The notes beneath the pieces are model-generated. The model was not told the DNA's origin. It did no database searches and saw only the letters and a program-made list of their open reading frames with translations. DNA of 56,479 nucleotides from a virus: positions 1 to 56,479 of the IMG/VR virus record IMGVR_UViG_3300044730_001415; one strand, given 5' to 3'. Position numbers and translations under genes: made by a program. Below, one piece after another: positions 1-6,256 of this stretch (position 1 is the stretch's first letter; the number at the start of each line of letters is the position of its first letter).

Positions 1-2
1 TT

Positions 3-197
3 GTCCCACAAAGAGGAGAAGCCAAAAAAGTAAAGTTAGCAAAGTCAATATGCAAAGACTGTTTGGTTAAGCAGGAATGCCTTGAGTTTGCTGTGAGTAA
101 CGAGATAGTCGACGGCATTTGGGGCGGCTTATCCGGAAGAGAAATGCGAAGGCATAAACGAAAGCTAAAACTGACCACCTCGATCGAAGGAGACTAA
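3..197 (+). CDS. WhiB-family transcription factor, 5' end outside window
   Basis: Only the C-terminal about 64 codons are visible; the frame is open to the left edge and ends with TAA at 195-197. It shows the WhiB signature: CKDC, a third cysteine eight residues further (QEC), then GIWGG and the basic tail GREMRRHKRK. WhiB proteins bind a 4Fe-4S cluster through four cysteines and modulate transcription with the primary sigma factor; the first cysteine would lie upstream of the window. The family is restricted to Actinobacteria and their phages, so this is the strongest host clue in the window. It ends one base before the nucleotidase start and is probably cotranscribed with it. Confidence 0.9.
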   Translation, partial: VPQRGEAKKVKLAKSICKDCLVKQECLEFAVSNEIVDGIWGGLSGREMRRHKRKLKLTTSIEGD

Positions 198-198
198 A

Positions 199-771
199 AT
201 GATAAGACCGATTTTACTGTTAGATATGGATGGCCCAATCGCCGACTTTGACTTAGCTTTTTGGGAGTATTGTCAAGAGCAGGGGTTCGAGTTAAATATT
301 ACCGGACTTGATGATCCAAATCGAAAGCGATTCATGACCGAGAATTTCATTCATGATGATGAGCGCAAAGAGGCTCGTCGGCAGATCGATAAAACTCGAT
401 GGTTTCTTGATTTGCCGGTGACGAAAGGCGCAGCCGAAGGCGTGCCTGAATTGATGAAAATATTTGACGTTTGGGTTTGCACTAAGCCGCTTGAAGTCAA
501 CCCGTACTGTCGAGACGACAAAGGCGCTTGGCTAAAAAGGCATTTCCCATATCTTGAGCATAAGATGATCCTCGCCCCAAAGAAGTCGTTAGTTTTGGGC
601 GATCTTCTTCTTGACGATGCCCCAGATCCAAATTGCATTCCTTACGCAGCATGGAAGCCTGTGGTGTTCCCAAGCGTGTTTAATCAGCACCCCGATTCGC
701 ATTGGTCAAGTTTACCCGCTTGGGAATGGGGCGATGACCCGGAAACGCTTTGGGATTTGGGACCACAATGA
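199..771 (+). CDS. 5'(3')-deoxyribonucleotidase (HAD family)
   Basis: A 190-residue HAD-fold phosphatase of the 5' nucleotidase type C class. The N-terminus has the catalytic DMDG motif (LLLDMDGPIADFD), the middle has KGAAEGVPEL and VCTKP (HAD motif II region), and the C-terminal part has GDLLLDDAP (motif IV acidic pair). Such enzymes dephosphorylate deoxynucleoside monophosphates and tune phage nucleotide pools. The ATG has a good ribosome binding site (GAAGGAG). The stop overlaps the next start as ATGA, implying translational coupling. Confidence 0.85.
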   Translation: MIRPILLLDMDGPIADFDLAFWEYCQEQGFELNITGLDDPNRKRFMTENFIHDDERKEARRQIDKTRWFLDLPVTKGAAEGVPELMKIFDVWVCTKPLEVNPYCRDDKGAWLKRHFPYLEHKMILAPKKSLVLGDLLLDDAPDPNCIPYAAWKPVVFPSVFNQHPDSHWSSLPAWEWGDDPETLWDLGPQ

Positions 772-1022
772 CGACGCAACTTGAGATAGACCCAGTAGTA
801 GATCCCAATGACAATGGGCAAGAATTCACACACATTATCGACCGTGGCGATGACTTGCGGCCGGCCCGCATTATCGTGTTAGAAGCGATGCTGGCACAAA
901 CGCCAATAACAGCGCTATGCGGGTACACCTGGGTTCCTAGCAAAAACCCAGAAGAATTTCCTTTGTGTCCAAAATGCTTTGAGATCTTTGAGTTTGCAAA
1001 AGACTTTAGAGGTGTGGCATGA
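768..1022 (+). CDS. DUF3039-like zinc-binding protein
   Basis: An 84-residue protein starting at the ATG that overlaps the upstream stop. It contains ITALCGYTWVPSKNPEEFPLC followed by PKC, which matches the actinobacterial DUF3039 pattern (ALCGKxWVPSRDPxxFPVCPxC). Three cysteines and an upstream histidine (THIID) could bind zinc. The function of the family is unknown, but it occurs widely in actinobacteria, supporting the host inference. Its stop overlaps the next start. Confidence 0.75.
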   Translation: MTTQLEIDPVVDPNDNGQEFTHIIDRGDDLRPARIIVLEAMLAQTPITALCGYTWVPSKNPEEFPLCPKCFEIFEFAKDFRGVA

Positions 1023-1093
1023 TGGATTATATTTGGATGGGCTTGTATCTTTTGTGGGATTTCGTTGAGAAGTTGTTTAAACGAAAAAAATAA
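1019..1093 (+). CDS. 24-residue putative membrane peptide
   Basis: A tiny ORF whose ATG overlaps the upstream TGA. The product starts MMDYIWMGLYLLWDFVEKL and ends in a basic FKRKK tail, i.e. one short aromatic/hydrophobic helix plus positive charges, typical of a single-pass or interfacial membrane peptide. Coupled translation from DUF3039 is likely. No function can be assigned. Confidence 0.5.
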   Translation: MMDYIWMGLYLLWDFVEKLFKRKK

Positions 1094-1095
1094 AA

Positions 1096-1317
1096 GTGAA
1101 ACAGCAAGTCGAAATCACTTGGACTTTTAAAGGCAAGTTCAAAAAAGAAGTCTGTTACATACGAAGCTACGATGATGTGGTATTAGATGTTAACGGTGAA
1201 CCAGTCGTCGACGACTTTTCTGATTTTTTAAAACTAGAAGGTTTTGTCGTTTTTGAAGATGAGCATGGGTGTTTTCTCATGCAGGCCTCACAGATTGTTG
1301 ACATCAAACAACTTTAA
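1096..1317 (+). CDS. hypothetical protein
   Basis: A 73-residue protein with a GTG start just after the preceding small ORF. The sequence is beta-rich (VEITWTFKGKFKKEVCYI) and acidic in the middle. I do not recognise a family. It sits in the same run as the nucleotidase genes. Confidence 0.6.
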   Translation: MKQQVEITWTFKGKFKKEVCYIRSYDDVVLDVNGEPVVDDFSDFLKLEGFVVFEDEHGCFLMQASQIVDIKQL

Positions 1318-1329
1318 CGAAAGGGTAAC

Positions 1330-1551
1330 ATGAAAGGCATTTACATCACCAAAGAGAATCAAACAAAACTAGCTGTTCAATACGGAATTGACATCGATGA
1401 CGCCGATGATCTTGTTCCAGTAGACTATATCCTGGTTGCGGATTTTGGTGCCGAGTACATGAGTGGCGTACTTACGCAATCTGGATTCGACAGTCTTTTT
1501 GTTAAAGGTCAGGCGCTGGAAAACGACTACTTTGTCGTTAACTTGAAGTAA
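1330..1551 (+). CDS. hypothetical protein
   Basis: A 73-residue acidic protein (MKGIYITKENQTKLAVQYG start) with an ATG preceded by GAAAGG. No recognised domain. It is the last gene before the first terminator/promoter cassette, so it probably ends the upstream operon. Confidence 0.65.
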   Translation: MKGIYITKENQTKLAVQYGIDIDDADDLVPVDYILVADFGAEYMSGVLTQSGFDSLFVKGQALENDYFVVNLK

Positions 1552-1558
1552 GATCGTA

Positions 1559-1610
1559 GACACCTGGGTAGGTGTATAAACTGCCCGCTTTTCACACTGG
1601 GTATTGTTTT
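1559..1610 (+). terminator. putative terminator upstream of first micro-gene
   Basis: A perfect CACCT/AGGTG hairpin with GGGT loop (1561-1574) is followed by TGCCC...GGGTA and a TTGTTTTT tract at 1604-1610. This differs from the other cassettes of the array but occupies the same place, directly 5' of a 25-bp promoter. Confidence 0.45.
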
Positions 1611-1635
1611 TCGCATAAATAACATGGGGTATAAT
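1611..1635 (+). promoter_or_regulatory. conserved 25-bp phage promoter, copy 1
   Basis: Consensus element: TCGCA, an A/T-rich stretch, ACATGGGG, then TATAAT at 1630-1635. The same 25-bp layout recurs at least 14 further times in the window. A TTG-type -35 is not at a constant position, so the TCGCA block and the G-rich extension before the -10 are the conserved parts. Confidence 0.85.
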
Positions 1636-1660
1636 AGCAACACAACCGAAAGGACATCTA

Positions 1661-1906
1661 ATGAACAAGAAGTACATCCTCGGATTGTTGGTCACCGGAT
1701 TGGTGGCTGAAAGGATCACTCTGATTCGAGCGCACAAGCACTACTCCAGCGAGATCAACGACCTCAAGAAGGAGAACGAGGCCGCCATGATCGTCATTGA
1801 CGAGTTGTGCAACGTGCTCAACGACGACGACACCATCACCCACCCCGACGCGACCAACAGGTTCAAGGACCGTGTCAAGTTCAGGTGCATGACCACCAAC
1901 TGGTGA
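1661..1906 (+). CDS. small membrane-anchored protein (micro-gene 1)
   Basis: An 81-residue protein with an N-terminal hydrophobic helix (YILGLLVTGLVAERITLI) followed by a charged, helical segment (SSEINDLKKENEAAMIVIDEL) that may form a coiled coil. The ATG is preceded by CGAAAGGA. Codons are strongly C/G-ending compared with neighbouring genes, suggesting high expression. It is a monocistronic unit between a 25-bp promoter and a terminator/promoter cassette. Function unknown. Confidence 0.75.
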   Translation: MNKKYILGLLVTGLVAERITLIRAHKHYSSEINDLKKENEAAMIVIDELCNVLNDDDTITHPDATNRFKDRVKFRCMTTNW

Positions 1907-1912
1907 TGCCAC

Positions 1913-1950
1913 AAAGCCCGAAGCGCCCTAAACAAGCGCTAAGGGTTTTT
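1913..1950 (+). terminator. intrinsic terminator fused to promoter 2
   Basis: Two stacked helices: AAAGCCC pairs with GGGTTTT and, inside, AGCGC pairs with GCGCT around a CCTAAACAA loop, followed by a T tract. Other copies change the inner stem to AGCAC/GTGCT, a compensatory change. The T tract runs directly into the next promoter. Confidence 0.85.
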
Positions 1951-1953
1951 GTC

Positions 1954-1978
1954 TCGTATAAATAACATGGGGTATAAT
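1954..1978 (+). promoter_or_regulatory. conserved 25-bp phage promoter, copy 2
   Basis: TCGTA variant of the TCGCA block, ACATGGGG and TATAAT (1973-1978). A TTGTCT hexamer lies 18 bp upstream of the -10, formed by the end of the preceding terminator T tract, so terminator and possible -35 overlap. Confidence 0.85.
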
Positions 1979-2003
1979 GACAACTACTACGAGAGGAATT
2001 TTA

Positions 2004-2240
2004 ATGCCCCGAGCAACAACAGCAGTTTTCACAAACGAAATCGGAAACAGAATCTTGATGCATGTCGAGAAAGACTCCCGCAAAGGAATCACGATATCTG
2101 CAGTTGGCCCAACCAGCACTGTAGAACATACGTGGACCCCAAAGGAAGTCTCAGTACTCATCAAACTTCTTTCCGATGTTGGAGTGAAGCAATGCGATTT
2201 GATGACTCAGAAGCGGAAGAAATTTCGATTCAAGAAGTGA
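2004..2240 (+). CDS. hypothetical protein (micro-gene 2)
   Basis: A 78-residue basic protein, start chosen at the ATG preceded by GAGAGGA. The sequence MPRATTAVFTNEIGNRILMH leads into a segment HTWTPKEVSVLIKLLSDVG and ends KKRKKFRFKK-like (basic tail). Length and basic C-terminus would fit a nucleic-acid-binding protein, but this is only inference. Monocistronic, flanked by cassettes. Confidence 0.7.
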   Translation: MPRATTAVFTNEIGNRILMHVEKDSRKGITISAVGPTSTVEHTWTPKEVSVLIKLLSDVGVKQCDLMTQKRKKFRFKK

Positions 2241-2245
2241 TCCAC

Positions 2246-2283
2246 AAAGCCCGAAGCACCCTAAACAAGTGCTAAGGGTTTTT
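2246..2283 (+). terminator. intrinsic terminator fused to promoter 3
   Basis: Same two-helix design as at 1913, with inner stem AGCAC/GTGCT instead of AGCGC/GCGCT (covariation) and the outer AAAGCCC/GGGTTT stem ending in a T tract. Confidence 0.85.
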
Positions 2284-2286
2284 GCC

Positions 2287-2311
2287 TCGCAAAAATAACA
2301 TGGGGTATAAC
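2287..2311 (+). promoter_or_regulatory. conserved 25-bp phage promoter, copy 3
   Basis: TCGCA, ACATGGGG and TATAAC (2306-2311) in the standard spacing; only the last base of the -10 differs from consensus. Confidence 0.8.
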
Positions 2312-2335
2312 GACCCGCTACACAGGAGGAATCAA

Positions 2336-2485
2336 GTGAAAACATTCAGAAAAGCAGGCGAAATCGTGGTAGAGAACATGACCACCGAGGAGAGTACAAA
2401 GCTGTACGTCCTTGGTGCCGTGGTCTACACCCTCGCGCTCGCCGGGCTGATCATGATCGTGAAGAAGATCATCCGCCGCAAGTAG
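2336..2485 (+). CDS. 49-residue single-pass membrane protein (micro-gene 3)
   Basis: GTG start behind a strong AGGAGG site. After about 20 charged residues there is one hydrophobic helix (LYVLGAVVYTLALAGLIMIV) and a basic tail KKIIRRK, so the C-terminus should be cytoplasmic. GC-rich codons. Monocistronic between cassettes. Function unknown. Confidence 0.75.
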   Translation: MKTFRKAGEIVVENMTTEESTKLYVLGAVVYTLALAGLIMIVKKIIRRK

Positions 2486-2492
2486 TACCCAC

Positions 2493-2530
2493 AAAGCCCG
2501 AGGCACCGTAAACAAGTGCTAAGGGTTTTT
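2493..2530 (+). terminator. intrinsic terminator fused to promoter 4
   Basis: Copy of the two-helix terminator: outer AAAGCCC/GGGTTT, inner GGCAC/GTGCT with G-T closing, loop CGTAAACAA, then a T tract. Confidence 0.85.
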
Positions 2531-2533
2531 GCT

Positions 2534-2558
2534 TCGCAGGAATCACATGGGGTATAAT
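2534..2558 (+). promoter_or_regulatory. conserved 25-bp phage promoter, copy 4
   Basis: TCGCA, CACATGGGG and TATAAT (2553-2558) with the standard spacing, directly after the terminator T tract. Confidence 0.85.
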
Positions 2559-2583
2559 AGACCCCACAGAAAGGATGTCCCCA

Positions 2584-2748
2584 ATGGACATTGTACTGAA
2601 CCTCATCGAAGCATCGGTCCTCAACCCGACCACGACAACAGGCCAGACCTTCCTCGTCGCACTATTTGCGATGTGGATGGGAAGCTGCATCAACGTGAAC
2701 AGGAGGGCGACCGCCCGCCGAAAGAGCCAGAGCAACACCCCCAAGTAA
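2584..2748 (+). CDS. 54-residue membrane protein (micro-gene 4)
   Basis: Start at the ATG 9 bases after GAAAGGA; another in-frame ATG at 2575 is too close to that site. The product has a hydrophobic segment (TGQTFLVALFAMWMGSCI) and a basic, serine-rich tail (NRRATARRKSQ). Monocistronic. No family recognised. Confidence 0.7.
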   Translation: MDIVLNLIEASVLNPTTTTGQTFLVALFAMWMGSCINVNRRATARRKSQSNTPK

Positions 2749-2762
2749 TCCCTCTCAGAGTC

Positions 2763-2801
2763 AAAACAACGCCCCGCGATAATATCAAAGGGTATTGTTT
2801 T
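2763..2801 (+). terminator. variant terminator upstream of promoter 5
   Basis: AAAACAA (2763-2769) pairs with TTGTTTT (2795-2801) and CCC with GGG inside. The sequence differs from the other cassettes, but the place and the GGGTATTGTTTTT end match the element before promoter 1. Confidence 0.6.
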
Positions 2802-2826
2802 TCGCAGGAAATACATGGAGTATAAT
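2802..2826 (+). promoter_or_regulatory. conserved 25-bp phage promoter, copy 5
   Basis: TCGCA, TACATGGAG and TATAAT (2821-2826); one G in the G-rich block is A. Confidence 0.8.
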
Positions 2827-2855
2827 GAAGTAAACCCAACAGATAAGGACCCACC

Positions 2856-3122
2856 ATGGATCATTATATCGACGACTTTACCGCCCGTTACCATGTAACA
2901 CAACTCAAGAAGGATGAGCTAGCCGCTCTTCAACGCAAGTTGGATCCCGCTAACTTCGACGGAGCAGATACACATCTCTCAATCGAAGACAAATACAAGA
3001 TTCGAACCATGCTGCAGAAGACCCTGGCCGACCTCGCGCTTCTCGAGAGTGAGCTCATGGAGCCCACGGGCGACAAGAAGCCGAAGAAGATCATTTGGAG
3101 GTTCTACTATCGAAAGAAGTAG
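2856..3122 (+). CDS. hypothetical helical protein (micro-gene 5)
   Basis: An 88-residue charged protein with two predicted amphipathic helices (VTQLKKDELAALQRKLD and IRTMLQKTLADLALLESEL) and a basic end (PKKIIWRFYYRKK). No membrane segment. The ATG follows AAGGACC. Monocistronic, flanked by cassettes; function unknown. Confidence 0.7.
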   Translation: MDHYIDDFTARYHVTQLKKDELAALQRKLDPANFDGADTHLSIEDKYKIRTMLQKTLADLALLESELMEPTGDKKPKKIIWRFYYRKK

Positions 3123-3130
3123 ATCTTCAA

Positions 3131-3168
3131 AAAGCCCGAAGCGCCCTAAACAAGTGCTAAGGGTTTTT
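3131..3168 (+). terminator. intrinsic terminator fused to promoter 6
   Basis: Outer AAAGCCC/GGGTTTT stem and inner AGCGC/GTGCT stem (one G-T pair), loop CCTAAACAA, then T tract. Confidence 0.85.
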
Positions 3169-3171
3169 GCC

Positions 3172-3196
3172 TCGCATAAATAACATGGGGTATAAT
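3172..3196 (+). promoter_or_regulatory. conserved 25-bp phage promoter, copy 6
   Basis: Perfect copy: TCGCA, ACATGGGG, TATAAT at 3191-3196. Confidence 0.85.
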
Positions 3197-3231
3197 GAAG
3201 TAGTAATCTCAATCAAACAAAGGAGAATGCC

Positions 3232-3429
3232 ATGCAGAACGACGTCACCGAGACCGTCGCTGATACCTTCATCGAGATCACCCCCAAAGGCGCGATCGCC
3301 ACTGCCCTCATGGGTGTCGGCGCGTACGTCGTGGGGAGGACCTTGGTGCGTGGTATCCGCGCTCGGAAGCCGAAGACCTCGCCCCTGCCCCCGCCCGCTC
3401 CAGTGATCATCGAGACCACTGCCCGATAG
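3232..3429 (+). CDS. 65-residue membrane protein (micro-gene 6)
   Basis: ATG after AAAGGAG. A weakly hydrophobic helix (GAIATALMGVGAYVVGRTLV) is followed by a basic stretch (RGIRARKPK) and a proline-rich tail. GC-rich codons. Monocistronic between cassettes. Function unknown. Confidence 0.7.
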   Translation: MQNDVTETVADTFIEITPKGAIATALMGVGAYVVGRTLVRGIRARKPKTSPLPPPAPVIIETTAR

Positions 3430-3440
3430 ACCGAAAGGTC

Positions 3441-3476
3441 AAGCCCGAAGCACCGTAACAAGTGCTAAGGGTTTTT
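3441..3476 (+). terminator. intrinsic terminator fused to promoter 7
   Basis: Same two-helix terminator, slightly shorter loop (CGTAACAA); inner stem GCAC/GTGC, outer stem AAGCCC/GGGTTT. Confidence 0.85.
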
Positions 3477-3479
3477 GCC

Positions 3480-3504
3480 TCGCATAAATAACATGGGTTA
3501 TAAT
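3480..3504 (+). promoter_or_regulatory. conserved 25-bp phage promoter, copy 7
   Basis: TCGCA, ACATGGGT and TATAAT (3499-3504). Confidence 0.85.
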
Positions 3505-3535
3505 GAAGCCCCATCTAACCCAATAAGGAGACCCC

Positions 3536-3688
3536 ATGCTCAAGAAGAAGACCGCAGACCTCACCGTCGGTGAGTCACTGGTGTTCGGAGTCGTGACAAC
3601 CATCGTCATGACCGCGATCACCGTTGGCCCGCTCATGGTGACCGGATACCTGGTCGACCGCAAGCAGAAGAAGTCCAAGAAGGCGTGA
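3536..3688 (+). CDS. 50-residue membrane protein (micro-gene 7)
   Basis: ATG after AAGGAG. The product has a lysine-rich start (MLKKKTADL), one hydrophobic helix (LVFGVVTTIVMTAITVGPLM) and a lysine-rich end (RKQKKSKKA). GC-rich codons. Last of the seven monocistronic micro-genes. Confidence 0.75.
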   Translation: MLKKKTADLTVGESLVFGVVTTIVMTAITVGPLMVTGYLVDRKQKKSKKA

Positions 3689-3697
3689 CCCGCTTCA

Positions 3698-3736
3698 CAA
3701 AGCCCTCGGCACCGTAACAAGTGCTAAGGGTTTTTT
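3698..3736 (+). terminator. intrinsic terminator fused to promoter 8
   Basis: AAAGCCC/GGGTTTT outer stem, GGCAC/GTGCT inner stem, six-T tract. Confidence 0.85.
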
Positions 3737-3738
3737 CG

Positions 3739-3763
3739 TCGCACCCGTAACTAGTACTATATT
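3739..3763 (+). promoter_or_regulatory. degenerate 25-bp promoter, copy 8
   Basis: TCGCA and the 25-bp spacing are kept, but the ACATGGGG block is changed and the -10 is TATATT (3758-3763). It probably drives the 3776 gene more weakly. Confidence 0.5.
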
Positions 3764-3775
3764 TTTTGGAGATAC

Positions 3776-4114
3776 ATGAGGCCCACAAAAATAAACCCGC
3801 CCCGCCTACACCCAATTGAACAAACATTAGTTGTCTTGATGAGCAGACCAAACAAATGGATTGTCGTTGATGTGTGGGAACACAAACCGCTCGCTGCCCC
3901 GTCAAATCGCCACGCGTATGTCTCTTTAACGGCGTTAGTTGCTGCTCTACGTCGACGAGGCGCCGAGACCCGAGTAAAGCGATTTGGTAGCGTGATCGTC
4001 GCTAAAGCTCGATGGACTCATCCGGTTCCAGTAGACGTTCCGGAGTTTGAAGGCCTTCGACCAAAAGATTCCACAATTGACGAATGGCTTGAGGAGGACG
4101 GACGCCTTGAATAG
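3776..4114 (+). CDS. hypothetical protein with terminase-like 41-bp segment
   Basis: A 112-residue basic protein; start ATG follows TTTTGGAG. Most of it is unrecognised, but its C-terminal GLRPKDSTIDEW matches GLRPRVSTIDEW of the large terminase Walker B region in this window, and the DNA is 38/41 identical (4050-4090 versus 18464-18504). The stop precedes the next gene by 16 bp. An internal ATG at 3839 is an alternative start. Confidence 0.6.
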   Translation: MRPTKINPPRLHPIEQTLVVLMSRPNKWIVVDVWEHKPLAAPSNRHAYVSLTALVAALRRRGAETRVKRFGSVIVAKARWTHPVPVDVPEFEGLRPKDSTIDEWLEEDGRLE

Positions 4115-4130
4115 TGGAAAAGGAGATCTT

Positions 4131-4328
4131 GTGGCAGAAAGTCTTTGTCCCTGGGATGTCTATCACAAAGAGCAATGCGAGAACGATGGCTCGCCAGAGT
4201 GTTATCAGCAATGTCTAAACGAGCGCACTCTTCGTAACGAACTAGAGAAAAATGAATTAAGACAGAAAATCGTCCTATCAACCTATAACTACGAGAAGGA
4301 TATTTATGGACTCAATAGTCGTCTGTAG
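4131..4328 (+). CDS. small cysteine-containing protein
   Basis: A 65-residue protein; GTG chosen because AAAAGGAG lies just upstream (TTG at 4128 is equally possible). Four cysteines (LCPW, EQCE, ECYQQC) followed by a charged helix (NERTLRNELEKNELRQK). A zinc site is possible but the spacing is not a standard one. Overlaps the next gene. Confidence 0.6.
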   Translation: MAESLCPWDVYHKEQCENDGSPECYQQCLNERTLRNELEKNELRQKIVLSTYNYEKDIYGLNSRL

Positions 4329-4593
4329 AGAAGAACCAGACTTCTTCACAAACCAAATAAACTTTTATGCTTACGGTGACTTTTTTGATGAAGCCCAGTT
4401 ACCAGAAACCTTTTATAAAATAGAAAAAGCTGCTTATGAATACGGAGCAGACCCGACACAAATCGAATGGGAGTGTATCGAATACTTCTACACAAGTAAT
4501 CTTAAGCATTACCGTTTGATGAGTCGGTGGAATGTGTCAAGGGACTCTGGGTACGTTGGTCGACGAGATGAGCGAATTGGGCTGTTTCGATAA
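4306..4593 (+). CDS. hypothetical protein upstream of helicase
   Basis: A 95-residue acidic, aromatic-rich protein with a ribosome site (AAGGA) inside the upstream gene. No recognised family. Its TAA overlaps the helicase ATG (TAATG), so the two are probably coupled. Confidence 0.65.
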   Translation: MDSIVVCREEPDFFTNQINFYAYGDFFDEAQLPETFYKIEKAAYEYGADPTQIEWECIEYFYTSNLKHYRLMSRWNVSRDSGYVGRRDERIGLFR

Positions 4594-5783
4594 TGATCGA
4601 ACTTCTCCCGCACCAAAAAAGAGCATTAGACCAAATCCGTAATCGAACCATTTTGTACGGCGGTGTTGGTACCGGCAAGTCGATTACCATTTTGTCTTAC
4701 TATTTAAAAGAGGAGGCACCCAAAGACATCTACGTCATTACAACAGCGAAGAAGCGGGACTCTCTTGAGTGGGAGAAGGACGCCGCTCAGCTCGGGATAT
4801 CAAGGTTAAGAGAATGCACGCCAAAGCACATTGGAGTCCTAACTGTTGACTCTTGGAACAATATTGGAAAGTACATTAACATCGAAGATGCTTTCTTTAT
4901 TTTTGACGAGCAAAGACTTGTTGGTACTGGAGCCTGGGTTAAGTCGTTTCAAAAGATCGCTCGAAACAATAACTGGGTTTTGCTTACGGCAACGCCTGGG
5001 GACACTTGGATGGACTACGTTCCCATTTTTGTGGCGAACGGCTTTTATAAAAACGCAAGTCAATTTAAACGAGAGCATGTCTTGTATGCGCCCTACTCTA
5101 AGTTCCCCAAGATAGTAAGATACCTCGGGATTAAGACGTTGGAGAAATACAGGAACATCGTCTTGGTCGAGATGCCATACCACAAGCATACGGAACGAAC
5201 ATTGGAAGAAGTTCCAGTTTGTTATGATCCGGTGTTGTTTAAGAAAGTTACTGTGGATCGTTGGCATATATTTGAAGACCGACCGATACGAGACGTATCA
5301 GAAATGTTTTCGTTAATGCGAAAAGTTGTCAATGGTGATCCAAGTCGAATTCAGGTTTTGCGTGAGCTGTTACATAAGCATCCGAAAATGATCGTCTATT
5401 ACAACTTTAATTACGAACTCGAAGCTCTTCGTACGTTGTCGGATGAGTTTGTGGTTGCTGAATGGAATGGCCATAGAAAACAACCAATTCCTGATACCGA
5501 TTCGTGGGTGTATCTGGTTCAGTATGTTAGTGGAGCAGAGGGTTGGAATTGCATACAAACTGATACAATGGCGTTCTACTCTCTAACTTACTCATACAAA
5601 AACTTCGAGCAAGCACAGGGTAGAATTGATCGTTTGAATAGTCCATTCACTCAATTACACTATTACATTCTACTCTCCAGCTCGCCAATCGACTATGCGG
5701 TACGCCAATCACTATCTAAAAAACAGCTGTTTAACGAGAAAAAATGGGCTGCGGAATCACTTGGAATTGATGTTGAGTTTTGA
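4593..5783 (+). CDS. SF2/SNF2-type DNA helicase
   Basis: A 396-residue helicase with motif Q/I region LLPHQKRAL and Walker A GGVGTGKS (residues 23-30), a DExx-type motif II FDEQR (104-108), motif III LTATP (131-135) and motif VI QAQGRIDR (340-347) preceded by GAEGWNC. This order is typical of the compact phage helicases that remodel DNA or assist replication and recombination. It is compact, without extra domains. The gene closes the operon; the AT-rich repeat region follows. Confidence 0.88.
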   Translation: MIELLPHQKRALDQIRNRTILYGGVGTGKSITILSYYLKEEAPKDIYVITTAKKRDSLEWEKDAAQLGISRLRECTPKHIGVLTVDSWNNIGKYINIEDAFFIFDEQRLVGTGAWVKSFQKIARNNNWVLLTATPGDTWMDYVPIFVANGFYKNASQFKREHVLYAPYSKFPKIVRYLGIKTLEKYRNIVLVEMPYHKHTERTLEEVPVCYDPVLFKKVTVDRWHIFEDRPIRDVSEMFSLMRKVVNGDPSRIQVLRELLHKHPKMIVYYNFNYELEALRTLSDEFVVAEWNGHRKQPIPDTDSWVYLVQYVSGAEGWNCIQTDTMAFYSLTYSYKNFEQAQGRIDRLNSPFTQLHYYILLSSSPIDYAVRQSLSKKQLFNEKKWAAESLGIDVEF

Positions 5784-6079
5784 TAAACACCCGTCAAATT
5801 TGCCAAGATTTTTTAGCGGCTTTATTTTTTGCTGATTTTTGGAGATGGTTTTTCGTTAGAAATTGGCAGTTTTCTGGGGTTAAAAGCCGGTCGAGACGGC
5901 TCTGTTTTGCTGGGAAAAACTTAACTTTTTGACTGGTATTTTCAAGTGTTTTTAAAAAGGTTAAAAAATCTTGGCAGATTTGGCGGCTTTGTTTTCAAAT
6001 CAAATCAAAAACTACAAATAAAAAAATAGCCATCTACCAGGTGTTTTGTGGTATTTTGCTTGCTCCGAGGCTGTTTGCT

Positions 6080-6121
6080 CTAAAGTGAGTATTAATGCCA
6101 AAATTTTTTCTCAACTCGTAT
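6080..6121 (+). repeat. left arm of 42-bp inverted repeat
   Basis: Pairs with 6215-6256 at 39 of 42 positions. Contains one AGTGAGTATTA core and an AAAATTTTTT tract. Could extrude as a cruciform enclosing the inner repeat. Confidence 0.9.
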
Positions 6122-6131
6122 AGAAATTTTA

Positions 6132-6148
6132 AAAGATAATACTCACTT
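6132..6148 (-). repeat. left arm of inner 17-bp inverted repeat
   Basis: AAAGATAATACTCACTT, perfectly complementary to 6188-6204; a further direct copy of its core (GATAATACTCACT) is at 6163-6175. Confidence 0.9.
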
Positions 6149-6187
6149 ACGCGCGAGATAGAGATAATACTCACTCGTGAAATTTAA

Positions 6188-6204
6188 AAGTGAGTATTAT
6201 CTTT
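6188..6204 (+). repeat. right arm of inner 17-bp inverted repeat
   Basis: AAGTGAGTATTATCTTT, the exact complement of 6132-6148. Confidence 0.9.
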
Positions 6205-6214
6205 CATTTTTTCC

Positions 6215-6256
6215 ATACGAGTTTGAAAAAAATTTTGGCATTAATACTCACTTTAG
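6215..6256 (-). repeat. right arm of 42-bp inverted repeat
   Basis: Reverse complement of 6080-6121 with three mismatches in the T-rich part. Confidence 0.9.
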
